From positions 15,156,094 to 15,220,093 of the forward strand of contig CM063255.1 of assembly GCA_032158295.1 (NCBI GenBank): DNA of 64,000 nucleotides, given 5' to 3'. Position 1 is the stretch's first letter; each line of letters starts with the position of its first letter. The translations under genes were made by a program, and so were the position numbers. The notes below the pieces were generated by a model. It did not search any database, was not told the DNA's origin, and worked only from the letters and a program-made list of their open reading frames with translations. Positions 1 through 11,860 of this stretch are shown piece after piece. This DNA comes from Pycnopodia helianthoides (lineage: Eukaryota; Echinodermata; Asteroidea; Forcipulatida; Asteriidae).

Positions 1-829
1 AACAGCACGAAGAAGGGTCCTCATCCAACACGGTTCGTGCGAGATGTGCGTCTGTGAATCAGTCAAGGCTATCTCAGCCAACACTGCAGTACCATAAAAC
101 ATACATAACAACTTTAAAAACTTGTTTCTCGTATCATTTGTTAGCAAGCTTTTATCGTCGAGAGGTTAACTGCCTATGAAAAACGTAGTAAACGTAGTAA
201 AAGTTAAGGCCTTTTTTACTTTATGAATTTATATTTTCTTAGACAAACACCTCATGTATATAGTATTATACAAATAAACAACACAATCAGAAAAGGTGCG
301 AAGCACAACATTGAACAACAGTTTTTTTTATCTTAATGTTTTCCTACAGTGTAACGGCGAGCTCGTTTATTTTAATTAAATTGTACGACATGCGACCGAA
401 CCAATAGTGAGAGAAAAACGTCATGTCAGTAGAACGCACTGTGTTTGTGTTTTGGGAATAGGGTCACAAAGAACGCCAGGGTGTGATTGCAAAATAAATA
501 GTTCAGTGCCATCGGTATTTTTCTCTGTTAACAGTGCAAACACTTTCGTGTCAATACCAGAATCAATAAGGCGCAGTCAGCTTTATTGAAAGCATTCTTG
601 TAAATAACATGATGACAGCATCAGTTACTGTTGCTTAATTAATTAAGAGCTTCGTTCACGAAGCAAGTGAAAATCGCTTGTGGGACACAGTCTAAAAACG
701 CCGCCAAGATAGAGAAACCGGAAGATGTGTTTGGGGGTTTTATAATTATGGGTGATCCCATTGTCCAGATGCGATGTGGCATAAAAGTCGACATTTCCAC
801 GACATAAATCAATCAGCATTTGGGTCCAT
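1..829. other. Intergenic, nothing recognised
   Basis: AT-rich sequence without a domain-bearing frame or clear repeat structure. Confidence 0.5.
31..640. other. No RNA gene or promoter seen
   Basis: Checked for tRNA-like boxes and hairpins; none is convincing. Confidence 0.3.
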
Positions 830-1022
830 TTCGTATGCCTCCATATCCTATAAGTATGGGTTTGATCTCCATTTGTGTACACTCCAGGAACAATGCACTG
901 TTCATTCTGTGCTTTCAGCCTTCAGAGTGTTGACGGAGACTAACACAGAGCCAACCCACGACGGGAATCGAACGCAAGACCGTTAAACGTTAGCTTAAAG
1001 CAGACGCTCAACCAGGTACCGA
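830..1022 (-). mobile_element. Probable tRNA-derived SINE head
   Basis: On the minus strand CCTGGTTGAGCGTCTGC resembles a tRNA A-box arm and GCGTTCGATTCCCG a B box, about 55 bases apart. The body is unlike the other SINEs here. Confidence 0.5.
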
Positions 1023-1977
1023 GAAGCAAGTTCAATTTCTGTATAGTTTTTAGCAGTGCGGAACCATAACCTGTTGATGCTGCTCTTCAGATTGATTTTA
1101 TTTTAATTTGCCTAAAATCAACGAACATATCATTTTAGTTGTGTAGTTTTGCCATCTTGCTTTAGCAATTCATATAAAAGTATTTCCATGGAGAATTGCC
1201 AAGAATTCCTTTTTTTTTAAGAGTGGTTTTTCTTACTCAAGAATAAAAACACCGTGCCTTTTTATACTTCAGTACTTCAATTGATATTAAAACCATTTCT
1301 AACAAATATTACACGGGGGAAATTTGTTCAAGTGGTCTGTTCTTACCCAACAAGACATTTTAATAATAATATGAATCAATTGGCTTGCCAAACGGATGCA
1401 GGTATACACCCTATACTTGAGTAAGCACTAACATATCCAGTGATGCTCACTCAGCGTTCAAGGTGATTTTGAAATTCCATCCAAGTGTATTCCCCTGTGA
1501 GCGGCGACAACAAACCATTTATTGGTAAAGTTCAATCATTGAGGGCAGCAATTGATAACCCCCTGAAATTGTAATAGGCTTTTCGAGAGAGATCAATTAC
1601 TTTGTAATCATCAGCTTCGATGAGTGATGTGTTTATCACGATCAATTTCTTCCTTGTGACAGTTGCAGATCGTCAAAAAATTACGAGGGGAAAAAAACCC
1701 GGACAAACGCAGTTCATGTGAAGTGACATGTGATTGACCGATTCTTTACCAAATTAATCAAGTTTCTAGAGCGTTGAAATCAAGTGTGCGGGATTAATTT
1801 TTGTCCAATAGCCAAGCAACCGTTCAGACACGTCTTACGTCTGCAACCCAAACCATTGAGCTGCAAACCAAACCAAAGCTCTCGTCATAATAAGAAGACG
1901 GCTTCACCCAAACTATAGGCCTACCTTTTAATTAAACCGTCCTTTTCACGCCCATTACATGTATTTTTTGTTATTTC
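1023..1977. other. Intergenic, nothing recognised
   Basis: No coding signal or repeat structure that I can support. Confidence 0.5.
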
Positions 1978-2205
1978 GTAACTCCCGGGTCAGAATTGAC
2001 CTGGATTCCAGGTCCCAGGGGGGGGGGGGGGCCTGACCCATGTCCGGGTCAGACTGACCCGAAAAATGTTTTTAAAATTGGATTTCAACTCGGATTATGC
2101 GTCAGTTTGAAACAATTACTTGATCATTTTTACACGAGTTCCGGGTCAAACTGACCTGGAAATTGGTCAGGCGCCATGGGACCCGGATCCAAGTTTTGAC
2201 CCGGA
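1978..2205. mobile_element. GGGTCA-palindrome foldback element, copy 1
   Basis: It is built from many copies of CGGGTCAGNNTGACCCG in both orientations, so almost the whole element can fold back. It holds a 14-base G run (a likely sequencing trouble spot). Related copies are at 4888-5107, 6513-6728 and 9398-9645. Confidence 0.75.
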
Positions 2206-2565
2206 AATCTTAAGAGTATTATTATGTAAATCCAAAAATCGTCATTTGTACGATGTTTGAACTAAAAAAGGGGGATTAGCTTTGTGTATTTAATAATGTG
2301 CATTTCTAATTAATGAAACCCACCCTCGTTCTCATGAGAACTTCTTGAGAATTAAATAAGCTCAAAATAAAATCACAGATGCTTTCAGATTTCCAGACGT
2401 TGGAATACGGTCCTTTATAATCAAATCAACATTTTGCAGTTTATTACTAGTGATGAGAAACACCTCGTTAAATCAAATCAATCCGGCCATTTGTTTATCC
2501 CCTCGGATAATTGGACAGATTATCGATCGTACACGATAAACCACCCGCTTAGCTCCCGTGCATTC

Positions 2566-2943
2566 TTAAAGGAACATTACAAAATTGGTAATTGTAAAAT
2601 ATACTTTTGATCACAGATTTACATAAAACTTACACGGTCTAATGATGATGATAGAAAACATCCCTTGAAACATTTCTGTCTCACATGCCAAATTTGATGA
2701 GAAATTAATAAACTAATTTTCCGATTGAAGTTTATCGCTCAGTGAGCGTTTTATGCATTTGTTGAATTTGTTGAATCTATTATTTGTAATCGGTTTTTCA
2801 CTATTTTCTCGTGACCCAGATGGCCGATCGATCGCAAACTTCTACAGGTTTGTCAGTTTATGTATATGGTGGTTTACATAAAGTGCTTACACTGCCAGCA
2901 ACTTTTTTGTTCGCAAAAACCAATTCGGTAATGTTCCTTTTAA
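2566..2943. mobile_element. TTAA-flanked MITE (AGGAACATTACA family), copy A
   Basis: Terminal inverted repeats AGGAACATTAC...GTAATGTTCCT are flanked by TTAA on both sides. The interior contains the palindrome CGCTCAGTGAGCG and the word GGCCGATCGATC. The TTAA target is typical of piggyBac-type transposition. It is about 380 bp, with no coding capacity. Confidence 0.85.
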
Positions 2944-4656
2944 GAAAATAGCAAAATAGCGGGTAATGTTTCATCGGCGATATCAATGTTGTTACCAAGG
3001 TAGTGTTTCACAAGGAAATATTTCACGGGGTAGTATATTGGTACTGTATCAAGTTTTAATAGAAAAGCTTATAGCTTGGAAGGCGTTAATTGGTTTTTTT
3101 ATAACACAACTCGCCATGCCATAACACAAAAAATTCCACTTATTTCGATTGTGGCTGATATTTATAAACACTTTCTTCCTTTGTAGTATTTTACAGGTTG
3201 ATTGTTACAAGACAATAGTGGAACTAAAATCTTAATTATAAAATAATAAACTTGAGATGGAAATTCGTCAATACATATATTTCGAGAAAGGATGAATTGC
3301 ATCTCTTGCAAACTGCATATCAACCAAAATGAACAAATGGTAAAAATGCAAAGGTTGTTAGTTTAAGCCCTTGAAAAAGACTATGTTCAAAACGCATAGG
3401 CCATTAAACAAGTTCTGCAGTATTATTCGAACACAACTTATGTAAAACTCCTTTAACGCAGGGGTGACCGTTTCAGCCCTGATTGAAATTGCTTCGTGAT
3501 GACGTATGACTATCTGTGGAACTGACAAGGCGAAATAAGATGAGGCGCGACAACCTTACAAAGTAGCCAAGTCCCTTCTTGTGTAGACAGTGGATTTTGT
3601 CTTGTCTTTCTCGTTTGGATGGCGCAACTGCCAGTGTTTTTGTAGAACACAAATTATTTGATCGTAGTATGACCATGCAATATGTTCTCTTTGACATTAA
3701 TCAAAGCATACTTAACAATAAAACAATTCAGAAACGCACGTGTCCTGATTGAGAACATTGTTGTTATCTTAATCGGGGGGCTCAGTTCCCAATCGGTGGA
3801 CACAGTTCCCAATCGGGGGACACAGTTCCCAATCGGGGACACAATTCCCAATCGGGGTTCCCAATCGGGGTTCCCAATCGGGGTTCCCCGTCGGGTGATT
3901 TTCGTTTATGTGAGAGCCAACGCAATGATTCACGAACAGCATGCAGCAGGGCAAGTTTAGGAACAAATTATTTATGAATAACTGGGTCGTTTTCGTGGCA
4001 AAATTAATAAGTGGCCAATTTAAGCGTTGCATTATTCAATTTTCGCGCGAAATTGAGAACTCCACAAAACAGGTTTTTTAGTCTAAATAATGTGTAAGAT
4101 GAAATTTCTTTTGCATCATGCGATTTAAAAACCATAATCATTGAAGTAAACAATCCCATCACACGGCATTCAAATTCGCATGCAGCAGCTTTTTTTCTGA
4201 AATCTCTAGTTGCGCCTACTCCAGTAAATTTAATGCCGATTTCGCATGCCTATAAACAGAACGTATTGTCAGTTCGATAAAAGTATAACTCAAGGTGAAA
4301 CTGAATGACGATTTCAACTGAAGAGGCAGGCAAAATCACTTTCATATGAATGCATGAAACTTAAATAGGCTGCTTTTCGCTGCAAATGAGCAGGGAAACC
4401 TACAAGTCAACCCGTTTTATATTTAAATATATATATATAATATGACAAAGCTACACTGTAATATTTCGCCTTGCATCATCCTTTTGTATACTTGTTATAC
4501 GGCAGAATCACATCAGGAAAAAGTAACTCAAAGTCTAGTAGGTTCCCTCAGCATTCGAAACGTGAGAAGATTAATTCTCGAGATCGAGCATACTGTAGTT
4601 AACGTCGACTTGATGTAACTCTTGACGTCATGAACATGTATTAAAAAAGGGATCAC
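2944..4656. other. Intergenic sequence around a minisatellite
   Basis: Apart from the array at 3773-3895, I see nothing recognisable. Confidence 0.5.
3773..3895. repeat. CCCAATCGGGG minisatellite
   Basis: Seven or so units of TTCCCAATCGGGG with a variable spacer: 21-23 bases on the left (GGACACAG) shrinking to 15 bases on the right. Confidence 0.9.
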
Positions 4657-4887
4657 GCAGGGTGAAATGTGACCACAGTTTTATTATACTTTTCTTAAGA
4701 ACAATATACAAGACCAGAGCTGCCATCAGCAGAACACGGAGAGATGGGTTTATTTTCAGGGAACTTTCTGCGGAATGAGGGAGAGTTCTGCAAGACACAA
4801 CGGATTTGTCATTCCGAAATATTGTATTCCTTATGTCCCGCTGCTGTGTTCGTTGCGTTCCATCTGATTAGACGATACACTTTAGAA

Positions 4888-5107
4888 ACTCCCGGGTCAG
4901 AACTGACCCGTATTCGGGTTCAGAATTTACCCGTATTCTGGGTCCCATGTCCCAGGGGGGCCTGACCCATTTCCGGACTGACCTGGACACTTGTTTAATT
5001 ATGGGAACTAAAAAAAGGTTTTAAGCGTCAGTTTGACCCATTTCTAGGTCATTTCGGACGTAGATTCCGGGTCATCCTGACCCACAAATGGATCCGGGTC
5101 AATTCTG
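4888..5107. mobile_element. GGGTCA-palindrome foldback element, copy 2
   Basis: It starts AACTCCCGGGTCAGAACTGA and ends with GGATCCGGGTCAATTCTG; it lies inside duplication copy 1. The matching copy in duplication copy 2 is 6513-6728. Together they show the element was present before the duplication. Confidence 0.75.
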
Positions 5108-6192
5108 CACAACGACTAAGTTAACCTTAGTTTACTTTACCTGATGTGATTCCTGGCGTCACGAATATTAACGGTTCTGTGGAGAGAGAAAATGAAAGGA
5201 AAAAAATATAGAAACACGAAGAAAACTCATTTTGCAATGAAAACATTCGTGTAATGACCCCCTTTGCAAAAACGTCACAAGCGGCTATACCGTCTGCCAC
5301 ACTCGCCACTTTGGCAGTCAAAGCGCATGCACAACGTGTGCAATCACAACAAATGCGCACTACACTGTATAACACACCGGGTAATTGACTCCTAAAATGC
5401 TGCAACCAAGATTAGTGTGACGATAACGTCCCAGTGTCTTATCTTATTATCCCTCCTATCCCTCCGATCGTCTTTATATTTGCACTTTGTCTTCTTTTTT
5501 CTTTTTTTGTTCTTGAATTTTACAAGTAAACAAGGAATTCGAGGGTGTAAATGGAATGTGGTTTAAATGCAAAAGAAAATAATAGAACAATAGCAGGCAA
5601 AAACAATTTCTTAAAATATAAAGCTGGGTTTGTCTTATAAAAGTGTGTCATTTGGAATTACGTATCCAGGGTCCCAAGGGAGTTAATGGTATTTTATAAA
5701 GTCACGATTTAAAAAGTCACGACATAATCTGATGAGTCCATCGGGCCAATTTGTTTCATAGCACAAAAATCAGCTACGCATTGCAAACACTTCGCAAAAA
5801 CCAGACAACTGTTAACGGCCAAAGTGACATGTCCAATGTTCGTTGGCTGGTCCGCCACGTCATCATTAAAGCAGGGTGAAATGTGACCACAGTTTTATTA
5901 TATTTTTCTTAAATACCATACAAGACCAGAGCTTGCCAACATTTGCATCTTGCTTTCAGAAAGATTTGACTCAACAATCAGAGAGATGTTTAGAATTACA
6001 TTCAACATAACAGGACAAAAAAATCCGATAATCAGGGAAATTTTCAAATTTGTACATCAGAACACGGAGAGATGGGTTTATTTTCAGGGAACTTTCTGCG
6101 GAATCAGGGAGAGTTCTGCAAGACACAACGGATTTGTCATTCCGAAATATTTTATTCCTTATGTCCCGCTGCTGTATTCTTTGCGTTCCATC

Positions 6193-6488
6193 TGGCCCCA
6201 ATTTCATAAAACATGTAAGCAGCCGTTTTGTGCTTACGGAGCGTCCCTTAGCAGAATTTTTATTTCATAAAGATGTTTACCGTAAGCAAGGGTAAATGCT
6301 GGCTAACCCGCGTTTAGCACACAAGTGACATAACAATGCAAATCCATGGTGAACGTGCATGCCCGCCAAGAAATTTTTCTGCTAACTTGAGATATCATTG
6401 TGAAATACGCTTATGCTTACGCACATTTTTCTGCTACAGTAAGTACCAAAATTTACTTACCGGTAAACAGCTTTATGAAATTGTGCCC
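6193..6488. mobile_element. TIR element with CCCAATTTCATA ends, inserted in duplication copy 2
   Basis: The ends are CTGGCCCCAATTTCATAAA and its inverted partner TTTATGAAATTGTGCCCAG. The corresponding place in copy 1 (around 4860-4870) lacks the element. The inside has stems made of CTTACGG/CCGTAAG-like and GCTTA-rich words. It is related to the elements at 23353-23545, 23766-23893 and 58918-59108. There is no transposase. Confidence 0.75.
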
Positions 6489-6512
6489 AGATTAGACGAT
6501 AAACTTTAGAAA

Positions 6513-6728
6513 CTCCCGGGTCAGAACTGACCCGTATTCGGGGTCAGAATTTACCCGTATTCTGGGTCCCATGTCCCAGGGGGGCCTGACCCATTTCCGG
6601 ACTGGCCTGGACACTAGTTTAATTATGGGAACTAACAAAAGGTTTTAAGCGTCAGTTTGACCCATTTCTAGGTCATTTTGGACGTAGATTCCGGGTCATC
6701 CTGACCCACAAATGGATCCGGGTCAATT
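6513..6728. mobile_element. GGGTCA-palindrome foldback element, copy 3
   Basis: It is the partner of 4888-5107 within duplication copy 2 and nearly identical to it. Confidence 0.75.
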
Positions 6729-7601
6729 CTGAACAACGACTTATAAAGTTAACCTTAGTTTACTTTACCTGATGTGATTCCTGGCGTCACGAATATCCAA
6801 AGGTTGGATCCGAAGAGGTGAAAGGATAGCAAGCAGAACATATTAACGGTTCTGTGGAGAAAAAAAAAAGGAAAAAAAATATAGAAACACGAAGAAAAAT
6901 CTCTTTGCAATGAAAACATTCGTGTAATGACCCCTTTGCAAAAACGTCACAAGCGGCTATACCGTCTGCCACACTCGCCACTTTGGCAGTCAAAGCGCAT
7001 GCACAACGTGTGCAATCACAACAAATGCGCACTACACTGTATAACACACCGGGTAATTGACTCCTAAAATGCTGCAACCAAGATTAGTGTGACGATAACG
7101 TCCCAGTGTCTTATCTTATTATCCCTCCTATCCCTCCGATCGTCTTTATATTTGCACTTTGTCTTCTTTTTTCTTTTTTTGTTCTTTAATTTTACAAGTA
7201 AACAAGGAATTCGAGGGTGTAAATGGAATGTGGTATAAATGCAAAAGAAAATAATAGAACAATAGCAGGCAAAAACAATTTCTTAAAATATAAAGCTGGG
7301 TTTGTCTTATAAAAGTGTGTCATTTGGAATTACGTATCCAGGGCCCCAAGGGAGTTAATGGTATTTTATAAAGTCACGATTTAAAAAGTCACGACATAAT
7401 CTGATGAGTCCATCGGGCCAATTTGTTTCATTGCACAAAAATCAGCTACGCATTGCAAACACTTCGCAAAAACCAGACAACTGTTAACGGCCAAAGTGAC
7501 ATGTCCAATGTTCGTTGGCTGGTTCGCCACTCAGCTCTATGACAAAGGGGCCTTGGATTTGTAATGCCATTATTATGGAAACTCTGTCCATGACAATGGC
7601 C

Positions 7602-7631
7602 CTCTTCCTCTCTCTCTCTCTCTCTCTCTCT
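7602..7631. repeat. CT microsatellite
   Basis: A (CT)n run of about 28 bases after CCCTCTTC. Confidence 0.95.
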
Positions 7632-8380
7632 TTTATAATATAAAGTAATTTGTTTCACACGATTCATATTTCTCAGATATAATTTGATAACCGCCGGAAG
7701 CTCCTGCGCTACTATTTATTTATCAGGTGCCGAATTGAACAGTATGATTTGATAATCTGCCTGTTTTCCTTTTGTTAGCAAAGGGGAAACGTATGCTGAA
7801 TGCACTTTTTGGCTTTATTGCCAACGCGTTATTATTACTCCACATCTACGCAATCGAGCGCGTGGGACAGAACTCGACGATACCATGTGATATCAGCCCT
7901 CATACAGTCCGGGGAGAAAAACAATAATCAAGTCGAGGTCATCGCTTTCTGAAACTATGCTCTACAGTTTAGAATGTACGTTGAAATCATGACATTTCCA
8001 CCCTTTGGCAATCCCTGGAGATTACAGATTTCAATGAGCTTTTGGAAACAATATCCTCACCAAAAAAGATTAGATAAAAGAGCATGGTTTATTTACAGAC
8101 TGAGAAAATAGCAGCTACTTATTTTCCACGAGGCAGACATAAAAATGTCTGAATTCAGATAAAAGTCTAAAAAATCCTCATTCTTGATATTATTGCACGT
8201 ATCTTAGTGCCCATGTTTGAATGCCCTCAACCGTGATACAATCTGAATGGGGGTAGGAGAGCCGAAACTCAAATAACTGTTAAATCCCCAGGCTTGAATA
8301 ATAAGAATGGAAATTGCTTTTATGGTCCAACATTCGGCAAGACATGATTAAAAGTGTGATTAATATTTTTGAAAAAAGGT
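7632..8380. other. Intergenic, nothing recognised
   Basis: No coding signal; unique-looking sequence between the duplication and MITE copy B. Confidence 0.5.
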
Positions 8381-8770
8381 TTAAAGGAACATTACAGAAT
8401 TGGTTTTTTGCTAACAAAACAGTTGCTTGCAGTGTAAGCACTTTATGTAATCCACCATATATATAAACTGACAAACCTGTAGAAGTTTGAAATCGATCGG
8501 CCATCTGGGTCACGAGAAAATAGTGAAAAACCGATTACACATTTGCATGAAATCATATAGATTCAACAAATGAATAAAACGCTCACTGAGCGATAAACTC
8601 CAATCGGAAAATTAGTTTATTCATTTCTCATCAAATATGGCATTTCAGACAGAATATTTCAAGGGATGTTTTCTACTATCATCATTAGACTGTGTAAGTT
8701 TTATGTAAATCTCTGATCAAAAAGTATATTTTACAAGTTTTTTCTTACCAATTCTGTAATGTTCCTTTAA
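8381..8770. mobile_element. TTAA-flanked MITE (AGGAACATTACA family), copy B
   Basis: Same family as 2566-2943 but in the opposite internal orientation; TTAA is at both edges (8381-8384, 8767-8770). Confidence 0.87.
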
Positions 8771-9397
8771 GTACAATAATGTTCACAGATTTTCACTTAC
8801 TTGCATGGGAATGTGGACAATTTCCCTTTAAATGTGTTTGCCTCAAAATAAAATGCTGTAGTTTGTTTTATACATGAGTAAACCAATTAGTTTACATCTC
8901 GCGTAACCAAGTGAAAACATAAGTTAATGGGTTTCCCCTTTTTCTCGTGACTCCCGGTAACCGTTTATGCGCTTAAACACTCACATGTTTGTTATTTAAT
9001 GTTTATGCTGGGCCACATGAAGTACCCTGTTCAGAATCAGGGCTCGATTTCACATCGAGGTACGATTGATCTTTACTGCTAATCACTCGTAAATGCTAGG
9101 CAAAGTGTGATGTTACATCACAAATCACTATATTAATATTTACAACTCATCCTAAGATGAATCCTTGTGCTCTGTGAAATCGGCCCCTGGTCTTTGACAA
9201 CTACCACGTTGGCCACACGTGGTTAGATGTTTGATTATAACTACCTTCCGCAGAAGACAAACCTGCCATCCACAGGTGTAGTTCCCAATGAAAATGCCAA
9301 TTTCAATCTTGGTGATTAGCCTACTGTTACACGGTGAACCTATCAAACTTTAGGTAAATTATACCCACACCGTGCGGCGGTACCCAGTACACTGCAC
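8771..9397. other. Intergenic, nothing recognised
   Basis: Short open frames only, with no protein-like features. Confidence 0.5.
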
Positions 9398-9645
9398 TCT
9401 AAAAACTCCCGTGTCAGCATTGTCAGTTCTGGGTTCCGTGGGATCTGACGCATTTCCGGGTCTGTGTGACCCATTCCCGGGCCAGTGTGACTAATTTCCG
9501 GGTCAGTGTGACCCGGAATCTGTGCAAAAATAAATTACACTGAAATGGGTCAAACTGATGCAGAATCCGATTAAAAATCCGAATTTTAAAACTGTTTTCA
9601 GGGCACGAAATCCCAAATCGGGTTAGTTCTGACCCCGGAATCCTT
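9398..9645. mobile_element. GGGTCA-palindrome foldback element, copy 4
   Basis: A more diverged copy: repeated TTCCGGGTCAGTGTGACCC-type words lie on the left and GGGTTAGTTCTGACCCCGG on the right. Confidence 0.65.
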
Positions 9646-9983
9646 TAAGTGTGTGCTGTAGGATTGAGAGTTATACCCTTTATCGCTCATTTACAGTATG
9701 AGCACCGTCTCCTAATACCTCCCCCTATTGTCTAACCCTTTATTCACCATTAATAAACAACTGGGAGAGTTAATGCACTCTGGTTGGTCACGTGGGGGCG
9801 TATTTACAGGTGATATAAAGACCGGCTATGTGAACTAGCGAATTTAATGTTTTCTACACGCGCGCGAAACCAACATGATAAAAAGCATTAAGCCGAACAC
9901 CAATTCATGGTGCTGTTAATTTTAAGAGCTCATAGTCTGGTTCTTGAAAATATGCACACGATTTGGGTTATATGGTTATTATA

Positions 9984-10015
9984 AGGGTTAAGGTTAGGGT
10001 AAGGGTTAGGGTTAA
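9984..10015. repeat. Short interstitial telomere-like repeat
   Basis: Four to five imperfect TTAGGG/GGTTA units (AGGGTTAAGGTTAGGG, AAGGGTTAGGGTTAA). It is too short to be a telomere. Confidence 0.7.
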
Positions 10016-10211
10016 TATGTGTTAGAGATTAGGTCCAATGCGAACATTGAACAGCCTAAAGAATGGCCCTTAAACATGGATAGAATTAAATTTAAAAAAA
10101 TAACGGCGAAAAAAAATAACGAATTAATTGAGTCTTTACGGGTTTCTTTGTTGCTGTTGTTGGATTTTTAATTTGTTTTTAAAGTATATAATTAATGGCA
10201 ATAACAGCATC

Positions 10212-10311
10212 AGGAGCCGGTCTTCACTGTGTGATAATGACCTTTGGCTCAGTCCATTAACAGCGGCCAGCCACCAACCTGGTCATTACCACGCAGCGAA
10301 GACCGGCTCCT
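10212..10311. repeat. Long hairpin beside the 121-bp repeat
   Basis: AGGAGCCGGTCTTC (10212-10225) pairs with GAAGACCGGCTCCT (10298-10311), and inside it ATAATGACC pairs with GGTCATTA. The loop is about 40 bases. Confidence 0.85.
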
Positions 10312-10320
10312 CAGACCCAC

Positions 10321-10563
10321 AATGCCTAATTATTTCCCTGTTTTGACGACAGTATTTTGTCTACCGTGCCTTTTCAAAAGTCCTTAATTGCTTTGTATCG
10401 TACATGTCGTTTTGTGATGGATTTTTAATTCATTTAATGTAAATGCCTAATTATTTCCCTGTTTTGACGACAGTAGTTTGTTTACCGTGCCTTTTCAAAA
10501 GTCCTTAATTGCTTTGTATCGTACATGTCATTTTGTGATGGATTTTTAATTCATTTCATGTAA
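10321..10563. repeat. Two tandem copies of a 121-bp unit
   Basis: 10321-10441 and 10442-10562 start AATGCCTAATTATTTCCCTG and differ at about five positions, indicating a recent duplication. Confidence 0.93.
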
Positions 10564-11199
10564 ATTTAGTGGCAATTCAATTTTCTGCTTGTGTTGCGTT
10601 TTTAATTTTGAAATAAATAAACCATTATCAATATATTTTTTTAAAAATGTTCCGTAGGGCCTACACCTGAAAAGGGTACTTTTAGTTACTACTGACCAAT
10701 TACTGACGGAAAATGTAATCGTGAACGAGCGGGATGACATGGGACGTTGATTGCTAATATTTTATGCAATTCAACACTTACTCTGTTGCATTGTCAACAT
10801 AATGATATTTTAAAAAATAAAATTAAAAAAAATAGTTTGTTTATGCAATGATTTCCTCTCGGTAACTTGAGATTTATTGTTGATTAAAACAAATTTCAAC
10901 ATTATGTCCCAAAATTCAACTGCCCATTTGTTATTTAAAGAAGCACTATCTTAAAGCCCAATCATTAAAATATTTTATAATCTTTTATTAAATATTGTAC
11001 ATGTAATTACAAGTATTTGAACTGTATAACTACTTACTTAAAATTGGAATGCACTAATAAGCCATGTGTATAGAAAAACAAATAGTGCAATGGCAACAGC
11101 AAGACTGTGCTGGTACTGCGCATACAGCCCCGTTAAAGTGTGCGAGTTTCTTCCTTCATAGCTATAGCAATGTTTCTGGGAACCCATGGTTCTCACTCA

Positions 11200-11860
11200 T
11201 TTTCATGAGTTCTTACATGACACTTGCACGGTCTATGATTTTGTCATCCAAATGTGTCCTGGCTGAGAAATTTTTGTTTTTCTCCAATCGGGGTTATTGA
11301 GTAGATCACGGTACAGGCCGACCAACAACCCTCACGGTCATCACTGACGTAAATGCTGTCCATTAAGTTGGGTCCACCGGTATCCTTTTTTTGGTTTAAC
11401 CTGCATATGACCTCACGAACTCGAACAGCGCCATCACCGAGGTCAAAGGAATACTCTCATTGGATATGGTGTTGTCATCCAAATGCGTATAGCTAACTAA
11501 AAACATGTTCGTTTGTTTCCAGTCAGGGTTATTACAAGTAGATCACGTTGTCTCCTCAACAGGTACCATGCACATAATTTCGCTCGTCCAGCGCCTTGCC
11601 TTAAAACCAAAGGCGCTGGGATGGGCAAACGTATCGTCAACGTTAATGCTCAGTCCCATGCTCAGTCCCATCATGCATCACACTCACACTGCAAGCACTG
11701 CACGCATGACGTACTTCCTGAACAAGAATCTGTGCAAGCTGATTAGCCCATCCCAGCGGTCCAGGATAGGCCGCTGGGGCCGAGCGAAGCACATAATAGA
11801 CATCACGAGCATAAACAGCGCCCTCATTGAGTTCAATGGAAGACCTCTCATAGGCTGCTT
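11200..11860. repeat. Region of diverged, partly tandem repeats
   Basis: TGTCATCCAAATG...CAGGGTTATT...GTAGATCACG occurs at 11235-11312 and again at 11472-11546. CACGA.C.AACAGCGCC occurs at 11414 and 11802, followed by CTCTCAT both times. The 169-codon open frame over part of it looks incidental: I see no domain and no codon pattern. Confidence 0.5.

Larger units (their letters stand above)
4657..7530. repeat. Tandem direct duplication, two diverged copies of a 1.2-kb unit
   Basis: Copy 1 is 4657-5858 and copy 2 is 5871-7530. Both start GCAGGGTGAAATGTGACCAC and end near TTCGTTGGCTGG(T)(C/T)CGCCAC. They share long near-identical stretches, for example 5127-5850 with 6772-7525. Copy 2 carries three extra blocks: about 120 bp at 5938-6060, a TIR element at 6193-6488, and 45 bp at 6790-6835. 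The apparent open frames in each copy, on either strand, are shadows of the repeat and not genes. Confidence 0.9.

Noticed and set aside
5127..5405. A minus-strand 92-codon frame repeated at 6787-7077
   Set aside because: It recurs only because the DNA is duplicated; its end diverges by frameshift between copies and no domain is visible.
9984..10015. Telomere end
   Set aside because: Only about five imperfect units with ordinary sequence on both sides.
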